Source of the DNA: Ardenticatenales bacterium
Lineage (GTDB): Bacteria > Chloroflexota > Anaerolineae > Ardenticatenales > Ardenticatenaceae
Assembly (NCBI GenBank): GCA_013812995.1
Contig: JACCSL010000364.1
Coordinates: 1-7,204, forward strand
Length of the DNA stretch: 7,204 nucleotides
Reading direction: 5' to 3'
The notes below the pieces were generated by a model that saw only the letters and a list, made by a program, of their open reading frames with translations, made no database searches and was not told where the DNA came from. The number at the start of each line of letters is the position of its first letter. Position 1 is the stretch's first letter. Both the position numbers and the translations under genes were made by a program. Shown here in pieces: positions 1 to 5,010 of this stretch.

Positions 1-3
1 ATA

Positions 4-46
4 CTATATCTTGTGGGTATCTGGCAGCAGCAACCACGAGATATAG
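4..46. repeat. Imperfect 13-bp inverted repeat (hairpin) at left edge
   Basis: CTATATCTTGTGG at 4-16 pairs with CCACGAGATATAG at 34-46. Twelve Watson-Crick pairs and one G-T pair enclose a 17-base loop. There is no T-run on the plus-strand side, and on the minus strand the window ends three bases after the stem. It could therefore be a transcription terminator for the minus-strand ORF at 106-261, or one end of a small palindromic element. The sequence shows the dyad; its role is inference. Confidence 0.45.
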
Positions 47-105
47 ATGGCAGAGGTGCTGAGATGCACATAAAAAAGATTTGTCAGTCAGTCAGCATCA
101 CCAAG

Positions 106-261
106 TCATTCTACAAAGATGCCAGGAACTAAACAATCCTGACAGGACCAATGGGCTATTCCTGGTTTTTGGGCGATAAAAACAAAACAGGGTCCACACC
201 GGGACCCGGTAGCACCCCAGTAAAACGTGGCTGGTTCTGCTGGAATTTGTGGTTGAGTCAT
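106..261 (-). CDS. Possible small Cys-rich protein, 51 aa
   Basis: This ATG-started frame reads MTQPQIPAEPATFYWGATG and continues to a C-terminus ending in LVPGIFVE. Four cysteines are arranged as two pairs: CGPC near residues 22-25 and CQDC near residues 40-43. That spacing recalls a tiny zinc-ribbon or zinc-knuckle fold, but I recognise no family. No convincing Shine-Dalgarno site precedes the ATG. The first seven codons lie inside the 24-base repeat that recurs at 4000-4023, where the same MTQPQIP start opens a frame that stops after 21 residues. This could be a member of a small paralogous family, or chance coding of a repeat. Treat it as a weak call. Confidence 0.3.
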   Translation of the reverse strand: MTQPQIPAEPATFYWGATGSRCGPCFVFIAQKPGIAHWSCQDCLVPGIFVE

Positions 262-264
262 GGC
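241..264. repeat. 24-bp perfect direct repeat, copy 1
   Basis: The stretch begins TGGAATTTGTGG and ends GAGTCATGGC. It is identical at all 24 positions to 4000-4023 and in the same orientation. Flanking sequence diverges immediately on both sides. Read on the minus strand it encodes Met-Thr-Gln-Pro-Gln-Ile-Pro in both copies. It may be an attachment-type or duplication repeat, a dispersed repeat, or the conserved start of a small gene family. Confidence 0.8.
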
Positions 265-410
265 TCTGCGGGCCTGCGTTCTGTTAAGAAAGCCAGATGC
301 CGCTTTGTAGAGTAGCCAGACCCCAAGATTGCCAACGGCCCTCCTCCTCCTTTATCATGGAGGCGCAAAGAAAAACACCGTTCGATATCCTGGTAGCTGT
401 TTTCACCGGT

Positions 411-452
411 GATCCTTGGAGTACCTAAGGAGCAGCCCTACCCCTGCCACCC
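411..452 (+). repeat. ~42-bp dispersed repeat, copy 1
   Basis: The block begins GATCCTTGGAGT and continues through TAAGGAGCA. It matches 1469-1510, with only three differences over the first 29 bases and more beyond. The core CCTTGG-N5-CTAAGG can form a 6-bp stem including one G-U pair, and the second copy keeps the stem by another G-U pair. It contains a perfect AAGGAG, but no start codon lies at a usable distance, so it is not simply a ribosome site. Both copies stand upstream of a gene for an exported or membrane protein. Confidence 0.65.
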
Positions 453-459
453 GGTGGCA
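445..459. promoter_or_regulatory. TGCCAC/GTGGCA palindrome upstream of lipoprotein gene
   Basis: TGCCAC at 445-450 and GTGGCA at 454-459 are separated by three bases, forming a perfect dyad. It lies 63 bases before the lipoprotein start. It could be a protein-binding site or a small leader hairpin nested within the CCTTGGA/TCCAAGG pairing at 414-477. Only the dyad is seen; no regulator can be named. Confidence 0.35.
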
Positions 460-522
460 ACCCATAGCAATCCAAGGTCGGCCTCGCGCTGGCTTTATTT
501 TCACCCTATTTCAGGAGAACCC

Positions 523-1092
523 ATGAAGCGGTTGAGTGCCTTGTTGATGATATTGTCCCTGCTGCTGGCGGCGTGTGGCGGTGCCTCGGAGGGCCAAGCG
601 ACCACGGTTGAGGTAACTCGCGAGGTGGTCAAAGAAGTAACTGTTGAGGTCGAGGTAACACGGGAAGTCATTATTACCGCCACGCCGGAGCCTGCGATAC
701 CAGAACCAGATACGGACGATTCTGGTGATATCTCGGCCTTCGAGGTAGAGGTAGGGGATTGCTTCGGGGATCCCGGCCAGGACGATGTTTCCACGCTGGA
801 GGCAGTCCCCTGCGATCAGCCCCATGACAACGAGGCGTACCACCTTGCGGATTACCCGGCTGGTCCCAACGAGCCCTTCCCTGGCGAGGAGGAAATTGAC
901 ACTTTCGCTGAGGAGGCATGTGTCACTGCCTTTGAGGAGTATGTCGGCCTCTCCTTCCAGGAATCAGTGTTCCAGGTAACTTACCTCCAGCCCACGGAGG
1001 AGACATGGGAAGATGGAGACCGCGAGGTTGTTTGCACCCTGTATAGTGACGAAGGACCGTTGGAAGGATCCATGAAGGGCAGCAATCGCTAA
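523..1092 (+). CDS. Secreted lipoprotein, probable septum-formation-type domain
   Basis: The protein is 189 aa. The ATG at 523 is chosen over a GTG in frame at 409 because AGGAG stands five bases upstream and the peptide then begins with a textbook lipoprotein signal: MKR, a hydrophobic core, and lipobox LAAC with Cys18. Residues 27-50 form a low-complexity VEVTREV-type stalk, followed by an acidic Pro-rich linker. From about residue 76 the pattern GDCF ... VPCDQPHD ... EEAC ... VVCTLY resembles the Septum_form (PF13845) family. Four cysteines (80, 97, 133, 171) could make two disulfides. It would be anchored on the outer face of the membrane with the domain in the wall zone. The family name came from actinobacteria, and a septation role here is not established. 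A hairpin follows the stop. Confidence 0.85.
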   Translation: MKRLSALLMILSLLLAACGGASEGQATTVEVTREVVKEVTVEVEVTREVIITATPEPAIPEPDTDDSGDISAFEVEVGDCFGDPGQDDVSTLEAVPCDQPHDNEAYHLADYPAGPNEPFPGEEEIDTFAEEACVTAFEEYVGLSFQESVFQVTYLQPTEETWEDGDREVVCTLYSDEGPLEGSMKGSNR

Positions 1093-1093
1093 C

Positions 1094-1112
1094 CCTGTCG
1101 CCAGGCGGCAGG
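1094..1112 (+). terminator. Hairpin just after the lipoprotein stop
   Basis: CCTGTCG (1094-1100) pairs with CGGCAGG (1106-1112) around CCAGG, giving seven pairs including one G-U. It starts two bases after the TAA. No U-tract follows, so it may be a weak terminator or an mRNA 3'-end stabiliser. Confidence 0.4.
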
Positions 1113-1191
1113 TGTCTAGAAAGTATTCTAAGAGGGGGCCTGTAATAGCCTTGAGGAAGGCCAACAGACCATTGCTTAGAGGAGGGGTGGT

Positions 1192-1317
1192 ATGGCAATA
1201 GGTGTAGTCGAGATCGCCGCCCTGCTCCTTTGCGTCCTGGCGGCGGCAGGCGCGGGGGCTGCGGCGGCGGCAATGATAGCACGGCGGGGCAGTGACCCGG
1301 ATGATCCACTGCGGTAG
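1192..1317 (+). CDS. Small single-helix membrane protein, 41 aa
   Basis: This short frame starts at ATG 1192 behind a strong ribosome site, AGAGGAGGGG, and ends with TAG. The product begins MAIGVVEIAALLLCVLAAAG and continues through an Ala/Gly-rich run to AMIARR. That is one transmembrane segment of roughly residues 3-29, followed by Arg-Arg and an acidic tail (GSDPDDPLR). The Arg pair after the helix suggests the N-terminus outside and a short cytosolic tail, by the positive-inside rule. I recognise no family. A terminator-like hairpin follows ten bases later, so it may be its own transcript or the tail of the lipoprotein transcript. The good Shine-Dalgarno site and clean membrane pattern support it despite its size. 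Confidence 0.6.
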   Translation: MAIGVVEIAALLLCVLAAAGAGAAAAAMIARRGSDPDDPLR

Positions 1318-1326
1318 GCCTTGACC

Positions 1327-1350
1327 CTGCCACGGGTTGGCAGTTTTATT
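1327..1350 (+). terminator. Rho-independent terminator candidate
   Basis: CTGCCA (1327-1332) and TGGCAG (1338-1343) form a perfect 6-bp stem with loop CGGGT, followed at once by TTTTATT. It sits ten bases after the stop of the 41-aa membrane peptide. An alternative reading is an operator: TTGACC at 1321-1326 and TTTATT at 1345-1350 would be weak -35 and -10 boxes with the dyad filling the 18-base spacer. Confidence 0.6.
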
Positions 1351-1369
1351 CACGATTTGGAGACTTTGG

Positions 1370-1486
1370 ATGGCTTTATCGAAGGATCAATGCAACGAGA
1401 TAAGCGATGTACTCGCTTCCAAGGGGGCAAACAGTTCCTGCGGCGAGTGCGGGAAGGCGGTGTCTGACGATCCTTGGAGTGCTTAA
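1370..1486 (+). CDS. CxxC mini-protein, 38 aa
   Basis: The ATG at 1370 lies seven bases after GGAG. The product starts MALSKDQCNEISDVLASKGA and continues NSSCGECGKAVSDDPWSA. It has an N-terminal amphipathic helix-like part (residues 3-19) followed by a CGECGK knuckle at residues 24-29. This layout resembles the N-terminal half of small bacterial zinc-binding proteins in which a helix is followed by CxxCG and then a second CxxC. Here the second half is absent, so it is either naturally minimal, a metal-binding half that dimerises, or a truncated gene. The last five codons fall inside the dispersed repeat at 1469-1510, which supplies the stop. Family membership is inference. Confidence 0.5.
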   Translation: MALSKDQCNEISDVLASKGANSSCGECGKAVSDDPWSA

Positions 1487-1510
1487 GGAGCAACCCTGAC
1501 CCCACCATCC
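1469..1510 (+). repeat. ~42-bp dispersed repeat, copy 2
   Basis: This block matches 411-452 in the same orientation, beginning GATCCTTGGAGT and carrying TTAAGGAGCA. In both copies the frame through the first half reads Asp-Pro-Trp-Ser-(Thr/Ala)-stop, and the AAGGAG follows the stop by at most one base. The possible stem CCTTGG/TTAAGG is kept by G-U pairs. It overlaps the end of the 38-aa frame and lies ~57 bases before the next predicted start. Confidence 0.65.
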
Positions 1511-1566
1511 CCTCTCCTGGGATTTTTGCAACAAGCTGTTACTTTCTCGCAAAGAACGGGGACGAG

Positions 1567-1974
1567 TTGAGCAAAACAAGGGCGAATGAAAAAGCACGAT
1601 CAAAGCGACGGGGCATAAATTTGCTTGCCGGACTGTGTGCCTTACTTCTTTATGGGGCGGGCCGAGTCTATTATGTGCCAGTCATCCATGCGAACCACAT
1701 CGATGACTGGCACATCGCGGACACCCTGGGGAACACCCTGGGTACCGTGGCAGCGATCTTTGTGACCGTCGGGCTGATAGGGCGTGACCGGACGTACAAC
1801 CATATCCTCATCAAGCTTGTGACGCTCAGCCTCGTCGTGGTTGAACTGGTGGCGCTCCCTTTGTTGGGCGAGCCCCTTGACCTCCCCGATACCGTGGCGA
1901 CCCTTCTTGCGGGTGGCTGCTGTGCTCTTGGCTACTATCTCCTTGACCAGAGTTGGCCCGCACCCCCACCATGA
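1567..1974 (+). CDS. Four-helix membrane protein of unknown function
   Basis: The frame is open from 1474, but the TTG at 1567 gives the most natural protein: 135 aa beginning MSKTRANEKARSKRRG, a strongly basic cytosolic start before the first helix. The ribosome site there is weak (GGGG eight bases upstream), so the start is uncertain. Four hydrophobic segments lie near residues 18-37, 53-71, 82-100 and 108-126. The loop between helices 1 and 2 carries VIHANHIDDWHIADTLGN, rich in His and Asp, which could bind a metal; this is speculation. The loop is encoded by a long palindrome (1673-1715). The tail is SWPAPPP. I do not recognise a family. A hairpin follows the stop directly. Confidence 0.65.
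   Translation: MSKTRANEKARSKRRGINLLAGLCALLLYGAGRVYYVPVIHANHIDDWHIADTLGNTLGTVAAIFVTVGLIGRDRTYNHILIKLVTLSLVVVELVALPLLGEPLDLPDTVATLLAGGCCALGYYLLDQSWPAPPP
1673..1715. repeat. Near-perfect palindrome inside the membrane-protein gene
   Basis: ATGTGCCAGTCATC (1673-1686) is an exact inverted match of GATGACTGGCACAT (1702-1715). After one C-C mismatch, three more pairs (ATG/CAT) continue inward, leaving a loop of seven bases. This gives 17 pairs in an 18-position stem, far more than coding DNA needs. It encodes about residues 36-50, the loop between helices 1 and 2. It may be an inserted palindromic element kept in frame, a regulatory mRNA hairpin, or a binding site. Confidence 0.85.
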
Positions 1975-1976
1975 GG

Positions 1977-2003
1977 GGCCAGGGTGAGACACTCATCCAG
2001 GCC
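1977..2003 (+). terminator. Strong hairpin after the four-helix protein gene
   Basis: GGCC-A-GGGTGAG (1977-1988) pairs with CTCATCC-A-GGCC (1992-2003) around a three-base loop, giving eleven pairs (one G-U) with a single A-A mismatch. It starts two bases after the TGA. The nearest T-run (TTTT, 2014-2017) is ten bases further, so it is terminator-like but not canonical. It probably separates this gene from the kinase. Confidence 0.5.
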
Positions 2004-2132
2004 ATACGGAGAGTTTTGTGATCCCCCTCCTCGCTCTACCTATGCCATCTTCGGGCATGGACCTCCCCCCGGTTACGGCCCGGTAATGAGGCGGCGGAAA
2101 GACAATCGAAGACAAGAAATAGAGGTCTGCTG

Positions 2133-3899
2133 GTGGAATCCCCGTTGTATGACACTGATTTGACGCCCAACGAACAGCGTCGTCTGGCTACCCTAGCACT
2201 TGACGTGAGTGGAGCCTTAATAAAACCTCAGCCACTGACCACCATCTTGCAGGAGTGTGCTGAGGCGCTCGTGCGCCATCTGGATGCAGCCTTTGCCCGG
2301 ATTTGGACGCTGGATGAGACGGGCGCGCTCCTAGAACTCCAGGCCAGCGCAGGCTGCTACACACACCTGGATGGTCCCCATAGCAAGATAGCCGTCGGCC
2401 AGTTCAAGATTGGCCTTATTGCCCAAGAGCGGTTGCCACACCTCACCAACGATGTGTTACATGATCCACGCGTGAGTGATCCGGCCTGGGCCGAGCGCGA
2501 AGGCATGGTTGCCTTCGCAGGCTATCCGCTCCTGGTGGGGGAACACCTTGTGGGGGTAGTCGCGCTCTTTACCCGTCATCCACTCACGGAGATGATGCGC
2601 CAGGCCCTGGCCTTTATTGCCAACAATCTCGCGCTGGGGATCGACCACAAGCGAGCAGAGGAAAAGCTGCGAGTACGCAACGAAGTAGTAGAAACCCTCA
2701 ACCATCTGGGGCAGCTTCTCTCAGCGGAACTTGACCTGCAAAAACTCGTTCAGGCGGTCACCGATGCGGCAACCCATCTCATTGGCGCACAGTTTGGGGC
2801 CTTTTTTTACAATGTGGTCAATAAGCAGGGCGAGAGCTACACCCTCTACACGCTCTCGGGCGTACCACACGCGGCATTCGCGCACTACCCGCTCCCAAGG
2901 AACACCGATCTCTTTGGCCCCACCTTCCGAGGCGAAGGCGTGATCCGGCTCGCCGATGTAAAAAAGTCGCCGCGCTATGGCAACAATGCGCCCTATCATG
3001 GGATGCCAGCAGACCACTTACCTGTGGCCAGTTACCTGGCTGTGCCAGTGATCGCGCGCTCGGGGGCGGTGCTGGGGGGACTTTTCTTTGGACATGCGCA
3101 GGCGAATGTCTTTACCGAGCGCCACGAGCAGCTTGTCGTGGGGCTAGCCGCGCAGGCTGCCATCGCGATGGATAATGCACAGATCTATCAGCAGGCACAA
3201 AGTGCTGTTGAGCAGCGCGAACAGTTCCTCACCGTCGCCTCGCATGAACTAAAGACGCCTCTGACCACGATCAAAGGGTATATTGATCTACTCCTGCGGC
3301 GTGCAGCTCGCACGGGGAATGTGCCGGAGAGCACCCTCCACAGCTATCAGGTGCTGGAGCGCGAGGTGGGACGCCTTACCCGGTTAATGGATATGTTACT
3401 GGACCTGTCGCGGTTGCACGCAGGTCGTCTGCATTTGGAGCAGGAACCAGTGGACCTGGCAGGGTTGGCCCATCGGGTCGTAACGACCCTACAGCCGACT
3501 TTGCCGAAACACGAGTTAGCCCTGGAAGGGGCAGACCAGGTATTGCTGGTATATGGAGACGCGTTGCGCTTGGAGCAGGTGCTTCAGAACCTGGCTGGCA
3601 ATGCCATTAAATATAGTCCTGAAGGCGGACGCATCGGGATCAGCTTCGAGCGCACGTCCGATCGCGTGCAGATGGCTGTTTCAGATCAAGGGGTAGGGAT
3701 TGCGCCTGCCGACATTCCCCACCTGTTTGAGGAGTTTTACCGAGGGGATGAGAGAGTGACACGCGGTATTGCGGGCCTGGGCATTGGCTTGACCGTGGTT
3801 CAACATCTGGTGGAAGCCCACGGGGGCAAAATTCGTGTGACGAGTGAGGTAGGAAAAGGATCTGTTTTTACCGTCGAGTTACCATGTTTGGCAGGCTGA
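2133..3899 (+). CDS. Cytosolic GAF-GAF sensor histidine kinase
   Basis: The 588-aa protein has a GTG start six bases after AGAGGT. It has no transmembrane segment or signal peptide. The order is GAF 1 (about 27-172), a short coiled linker (DHKRAEEKLRVRNE), GAF 2 (about 200-350), HisKA (about 361-430), and HATPase_c (about 470-585). The phospho-acceptor is His371 in the H-box FLTVASHELKTPLTTIKGY. The ATP site shows the N-box (QNLAGNAIKYSP, Asn490), the G1 box (DQGVGI, Asp518), the F-box (LFEEFYRG) and the G2 box (GLGIGL, 548-553), so it looks active. GAF domains usually bind small ligands or chromophores; no bilin-type Cys is evident and the ligand cannot be told. No receiver domain or response regulator is adjacent, so it is an orphan kinase here. 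Hairpins upstream suggest a separate transcript. Confidence 0.93.
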   Translation: MESPLYDTDLTPNEQRRLATLALDVSGALIKPQPLTTILQECAEALVRHLDAAFARIWTLDETGALLELQASAGCYTHLDGPHSKIAVGQFKIGLIAQERLPHLTNDVLHDPRVSDPAWAEREGMVAFAGYPLLVGEHLVGVVALFTRHPLTEMMRQALAFIANNLALGIDHKRAEEKLRVRNEVVETLNHLGQLLSAELDLQKLVQAVTDAATHLIGAQFGAFFYNVVNKQGESYTLYTLSGVPHAAFAHYPLPRNTDLFGPTFRGEGVIRLADVKKSPRYGNNAPYHGMPADHLPVASYLAVPVIARSGAVLGGLFFGHAQANVFTERHEQLVVGLAAQAAIAMDNAQIYQQAQSAVEQREQFLTVASHELKTPLTTIKGYIDLLLRRAARTGNVPESTLHSYQVLEREVGRLTRLMDMLLDLSRLHAGRLHLEQEPVDLAGLAHRVVTTLQPTLPKHELALEGADQVLLVYGDALRLEQVLQNLAGNAIKYSPEGGRIGISFERTSDRVQMAVSDQGVGIAPADIPHLFEEFYRGDERVTRGIAGLGIGLTVVQHLVEAHGGKIRVTSEVGKGSVFTVELPCLAG

Positions 3900-4185
3900 G
3901 TTGGTTGATTTTTATGCTGGCAGTGTATTCTATTTACCAAGGCAACCCAATATATCAGGGAGAACTGGCATAGAGCCATCGCCACGGAGTGACCTCCTTT
4001 GGAATTTGTGGTTGAGTCATGGCGCTGTGTGGTGGCCCTCTCTTCCACAGGTCGGTTCCGACTTCGGAGTAGAGCATCCTTGTCCTGCTCGCGGCGCAGG
4101 GCTCTCGGGAGCTACAACAAAACGCTGGTTCCCTTGATGGCTTTGACACGATTGCAGCAAAGAAAGTCCAGCGACACAACTGATC
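3900..4185. other. Intergenic stretch between convergent kinase and hemolysin III genes
   Basis: These 286 bases separate two convergent genes. No supported gene is seen. The stretch holds copy 2 of the 24-bp direct repeat, a small palindrome GTCGGTTCCGAC near 4051-4062, and a GCTC/GAGC dyad near 4100-4111. No clear U-tailed terminator for either flanking gene was found. On the minus strand a frame begins MTQPQIPKEVTPWRW and stops after 21 residues; it may be a remnant of the family seen at 106-261. Confidence 0.5.
4000..4023. repeat. 24-bp perfect direct repeat, copy 2
   Basis: This is identical to 241-264 over 24 bases, in the same orientation, with unrelated flanks. It lies in the spacer after the kinase gene. 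The two copies bracket the lipoprotein, the small ORFs, the four-helix protein and the kinase. Confidence 0.8.
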
Positions 4186-4875
4186 CTACCCACGCGGAAA
4201 GGGCAGCACCCAGAGCCAGATCATCACAAGGAAGGTCGTGCCTGCCGCAATCGTCAACAGGTGGAACAGCTCGTGAAAGCCGAAAACGCGGGGGAACGGG
4301 TCTGGACGTTTTAGGGCGTACACGATGCCCCCAATTGAATACAGCACACCGCCCAGGAGCAATGTCGCAACGGCTTGCCAAGGAAGCCGCTGTAGCAGCT
4401 GCGGGAAGGTGGCCAGGGCAATCCAGCCCATACCGATGTATAACGACACCGAGATGCGCCGTGGCAGCTTCAATGTCAGGACGGTGCCAAGGGCACCTGC
4501 GATGGCAAGCCCCCAGATGAGACTCAGTAGCACGATGCGAAGCCGACCTTCCAGCACATTCACATAGATCGGCGTGTAGGTTCCGGCAATCAGCACGAAA
4601 ATATTGGCGTGATCAACGGCACGCAGCACCAGGCGGGTACGCCCCTGCCACGGTCCAATATGATAGAGAGCACTGCCGGCATACAAGAGCAACATGCTGA
4701 GGCCAAAGACGAGGATGGATAGAAATCGTGGCAGGTCGTCCCGTGTCTGGTTCAACATGAGGCTCACGGCGATGACGGAGGCCACGGCGGCAGCCGCGTG
4801 TAACCACCCCCGCAAGAGCGGTTTTGGCGCTCCGTCAGATGGATGGCTGGTCGGATGGGCTGCGATGCTGTCCAT
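4186..4875 (-). CDS. Hemolysin III / PAQR-family membrane protein
   Basis: This is a 229-aa integral membrane protein with about seven hydrophobic helices. It carries the family signature: SALYH (Ser68, His72) at the end of helix 2, DHANIFVLIAGTYTP (88-102), and FHELFH (His201, His205) before the last helix. Together these match the metal site of the PAQR / hemolysin III (Hly-III, YqfA-like) family. The name comes from a Bacillus cereus haemolysin, but most bacterial members are not proven toxins and a membrane-lipid or hydrolase role is favoured. The ATG at 4875 is used. A TTG at 4881 is better placed, seven bases from the AGGAGG at 4889-4894 (13 from the ATG), and may be the true start. The gene is divergent from tetR, whose product probably controls it through the boxes at 4908-4998. 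Confidence 0.92.
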   Translation of the reverse strand: MDSIAAHPTSHPSDGAPKPLLRGWLHAAAAVASVIAVSLMLNQTRDDLPRFLSILVFGLSMLLLYAGSALYHIGPWQGRTRLVLRAVDHANIFVLIAGTYTPIYVNVLEGRLRIVLLSLIWGLAIAGALGTVLTLKLPRRISVSLYIGMGWIALATFPQLLQRLPWQAVATLLLGGVLYSIGGIVYALKRPDPFPRVFGFHELFHLLTIAAGTTFLVMIWLWVLPFPRG

Positions 4876-4907
4876 GATCAAGGCTACACCTCCTGAGCGC
4901 AACTTCG

Positions 4908-4929
4908 TGTTGCATAAACTACACTGTGT
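4908..4929 (+). promoter_or_regulatory. Probable TetR-family operator, left box
   Basis: The core GCATAAACTACACTGTGT (4912-4929) matches the inverted right box at 16 of 18 positions, and the leading TGT at 4908-4910 is also shared. The box has internal dyad symmetry around position 4925: AACTACAC and GTGTTGTT with one mismatched pair. This is typical of a homodimeric TetR operator. It begins at the predicted transcription start of the hemolysin III gene, so bound repressor would block that promoter. Confidence 0.65.
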
Positions 4930-4935
4930 TGTTAA

Positions 4936-4964
4936 ACTGTAAGAGTCCTAACGGGCAAAGTCAA
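4936..4964 (-). promoter_or_regulatory. Promoter candidate of the hemolysin III gene
   Basis: Read on the minus strand, TTGACT (4964-4959) and TACAGT (4941-4936) are separated by exactly 17 bases, matching the -35 and -10 consensus at five and four of six positions. Transcription would start near 4930, at the edge of the left operator box, leaving a leader of about 50 bases to the gene start. Confidence 0.55.
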
Positions 4965-4976
4965 GCCACAGTTTCT

Positions 4977-4998
4977 ACAAAGTGTTGTTTATGCTACA
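4977..4998 (-). promoter_or_regulatory. Probable TetR-family operator, right box
   Basis: On the minus strand this reads TGTAGCATAAACAACAC followed by TTTGT. It agrees with the left box at 19 of 22 positions and is oriented as its mirror image. It ends two bases before the AGGAGG of tetR and covers TATGCT (4990-4995), a possible -10 box of tetR, which fits autoregulation. No good -35 for tetR was found. Confidence 0.6.
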
Positions 4999-5010
4999 GA
5001 AGGAGGGTAG

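Larger units (their letters stand above)
262..522. other. Gene-poor stretch before the lipoprotein gene
   Basis: No convincing gene is seen here. A plus-strand frame of 43 codons (ATG at 297, stop at 426-428) ends in the residues DPWST inside the 411-452 repeat, but it has no ribosome site and ordinary composition. The stretch carries the repeat at 411-452, the palindrome at 445-459, and a 7-base arm CCTTGGA (414-420) that could pair with TCCAAGG (471-477). Together these could fold as a structured leader for the lipoprotein mRNA. No strong -35/-10 pair was found. Confidence 0.4.

Noticed and set aside
83..96. Short GTCA tandem run
   Set aside because: Only about three units; too short to be a meaningful repeat.
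297..428. 43-codon plus-strand frame ending in DPWST inside the 411-452 repeat
   Set aside because: No ribosome site, no motif and no similarity to the 38-aa protein apart from the repeat-encoded tail. It is mentioned only because of that shared ending.
501..843. Minus-strand frames opposite the lipoprotein, rich in Thr/Ser/Val
   Set aside because: They reflect the VEVTREV codon repeat read backwards; the lipobox and ribosome site settle the plus strand.
923..1353. Two overlapping minus-strand frames across the small-gene region (136 and 129 codons)
   Set aside because: Low-complexity, Pro/Arg-rich products without motifs. The plus strand here has well-supported ribosome sites and a membrane peptide.
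2049..2065. ATGCC/GGCAT hairpin upstream of the kinase
   Set aside because: Five pairs only with no T-run, easily chance.
241..4023. Idea that the 24-bp repeats are insertion-sequence ends
   Set aside because: They are direct rather than inverted, and no transposase frame lies between or beside them.
3955..4179. Longer minus-strand frame extending upstream of the second MTQPQIP start
   Set aside because: The upstream part has no motif or start signal and the product ends at the same early stop; a remnant at best.
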